A stretch of 6,661 nt of DNA, taken from NCBI GenBank assembly GCA_902490245.1, contig CABUDB010000086.1, positions 1-6,661 of the forward strand, in the 5' to 3' direction. The position numbers were made by a program, and so were the translations under genes. How positions within the stretch are numbered: the stretch's first letter is position 1; every line of letters starts with the position of its first letter. The DNA is from an uncultured Collinsella sp. Its GTDB lineage: Bacteria; Actinomycetota; Coriobacteriia; Coriobacteriales; Coriobacteriaceae. Positions 6,607 through 6,661 of this stretch are shown here, piece after piece. The notes below the pieces were generated by a model that saw only the letters and a list, made by a program, of their open reading frames with translations, did no database searches and was not told the DNA's origin.

Positions 6607-6661
6607 CCCTACCCTTAAGATCGGCAAACGTAAGGTCCTGGGCAAACTCATCGCCCCGGGC
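6607..6661. other. Unrelated sequence joined to the 5' end of rpsL
   Basis: These 55 bases show neither the rpsL start nor an upstream leader. They read open in several frames, for example [17 protein letters not shown] on the plus strand from 6611 and [19 protein letters not shown] on the minus strand. They look like a fragment of another gene that I cannot identify. The boundary lies at the end of a small inverted repeat (CTGG, 4-base loop, CCAG; 6595-6606). A chimeric contig end is the simplest explanation; a real rearrangement would leave the gene without its normal start. Confidence 0.6.

Noticed and set aside
6607..6651. Genuine 15-residue N-terminal extension of S12 starting at 6651
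   Set aside because: It replaces rather than precedes the conserved N-terminus, lacks a clear ribosome binding site, and lies at the very end of the window, so a chimeric join is more likely.

Overview
The window carries two blocks of housekeeping genes that converge on a shared terminator. The moderately high GC content, strong codon bias, ribosomal and EF-G sequences of general actinobacterial/firmicute character, and a FabK-type rather than FabI-type enoyl-ACP reductase suggest a gut Actinomycetota of class Coriobacteriia, with a Collinsella-like organism as best guess. This is inferred from sequence character only; no database search was possible.

Left block (1-3095): a minus-strand fatty-acid synthesis operon, fabH > acpP > fabK, with fabK running off the left edge. 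FabH starts chains by condensing acetyl-CoA with malonyl-ACP, AcpP carries the acyl chain, and FabK performs the last reduction of each cycle. Transcribed away from it is birA, encoding a short biotin-protein ligase without a DNA-binding domain. It would activate the biotin carboxyl carrier protein of acetyl-CoA carboxylase, which makes the malonyl-CoA used by the pathway. The 176-base divergent spacer holds two near-identical copies of an 18-base, partly palindromic element, which is a candidate operator for the fatty-acid genes.

Right block (3212-6661): the minus-strand str operon, rpsL > rpsG > fusA > rpsJ, encoding ribosomal protein S12, S7, elongation factor G and S10. No tuf gene lies between fusA and rpsJ. 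The S10 gene is followed directly by a strong hairpin terminator and then the convergent birA, so it is detached from the rplC-rplD-rplW-rplB series that usually follows it. rpsJ uses a TTG start. A hairpin sits in the rpsL-rpsG spacer, where E. coli has its S7 autoregulatory site.

Two points deserve attention. S12 has arginine at position 88 (E. coli precursor numbering), where most bacteria have lysine; this is a known streptomycin-resistance substitution. The conserved first six codons of rpsL are absent, and unrelated sequence fills the last 55 bases of the window, which looks like a chimeric join at a contig end or a real rearrangement. I found no mobile element, CRISPR array, tRNA or rRNA, and no clearly new multi-gene system; the genes themselves are ordinary core genes.
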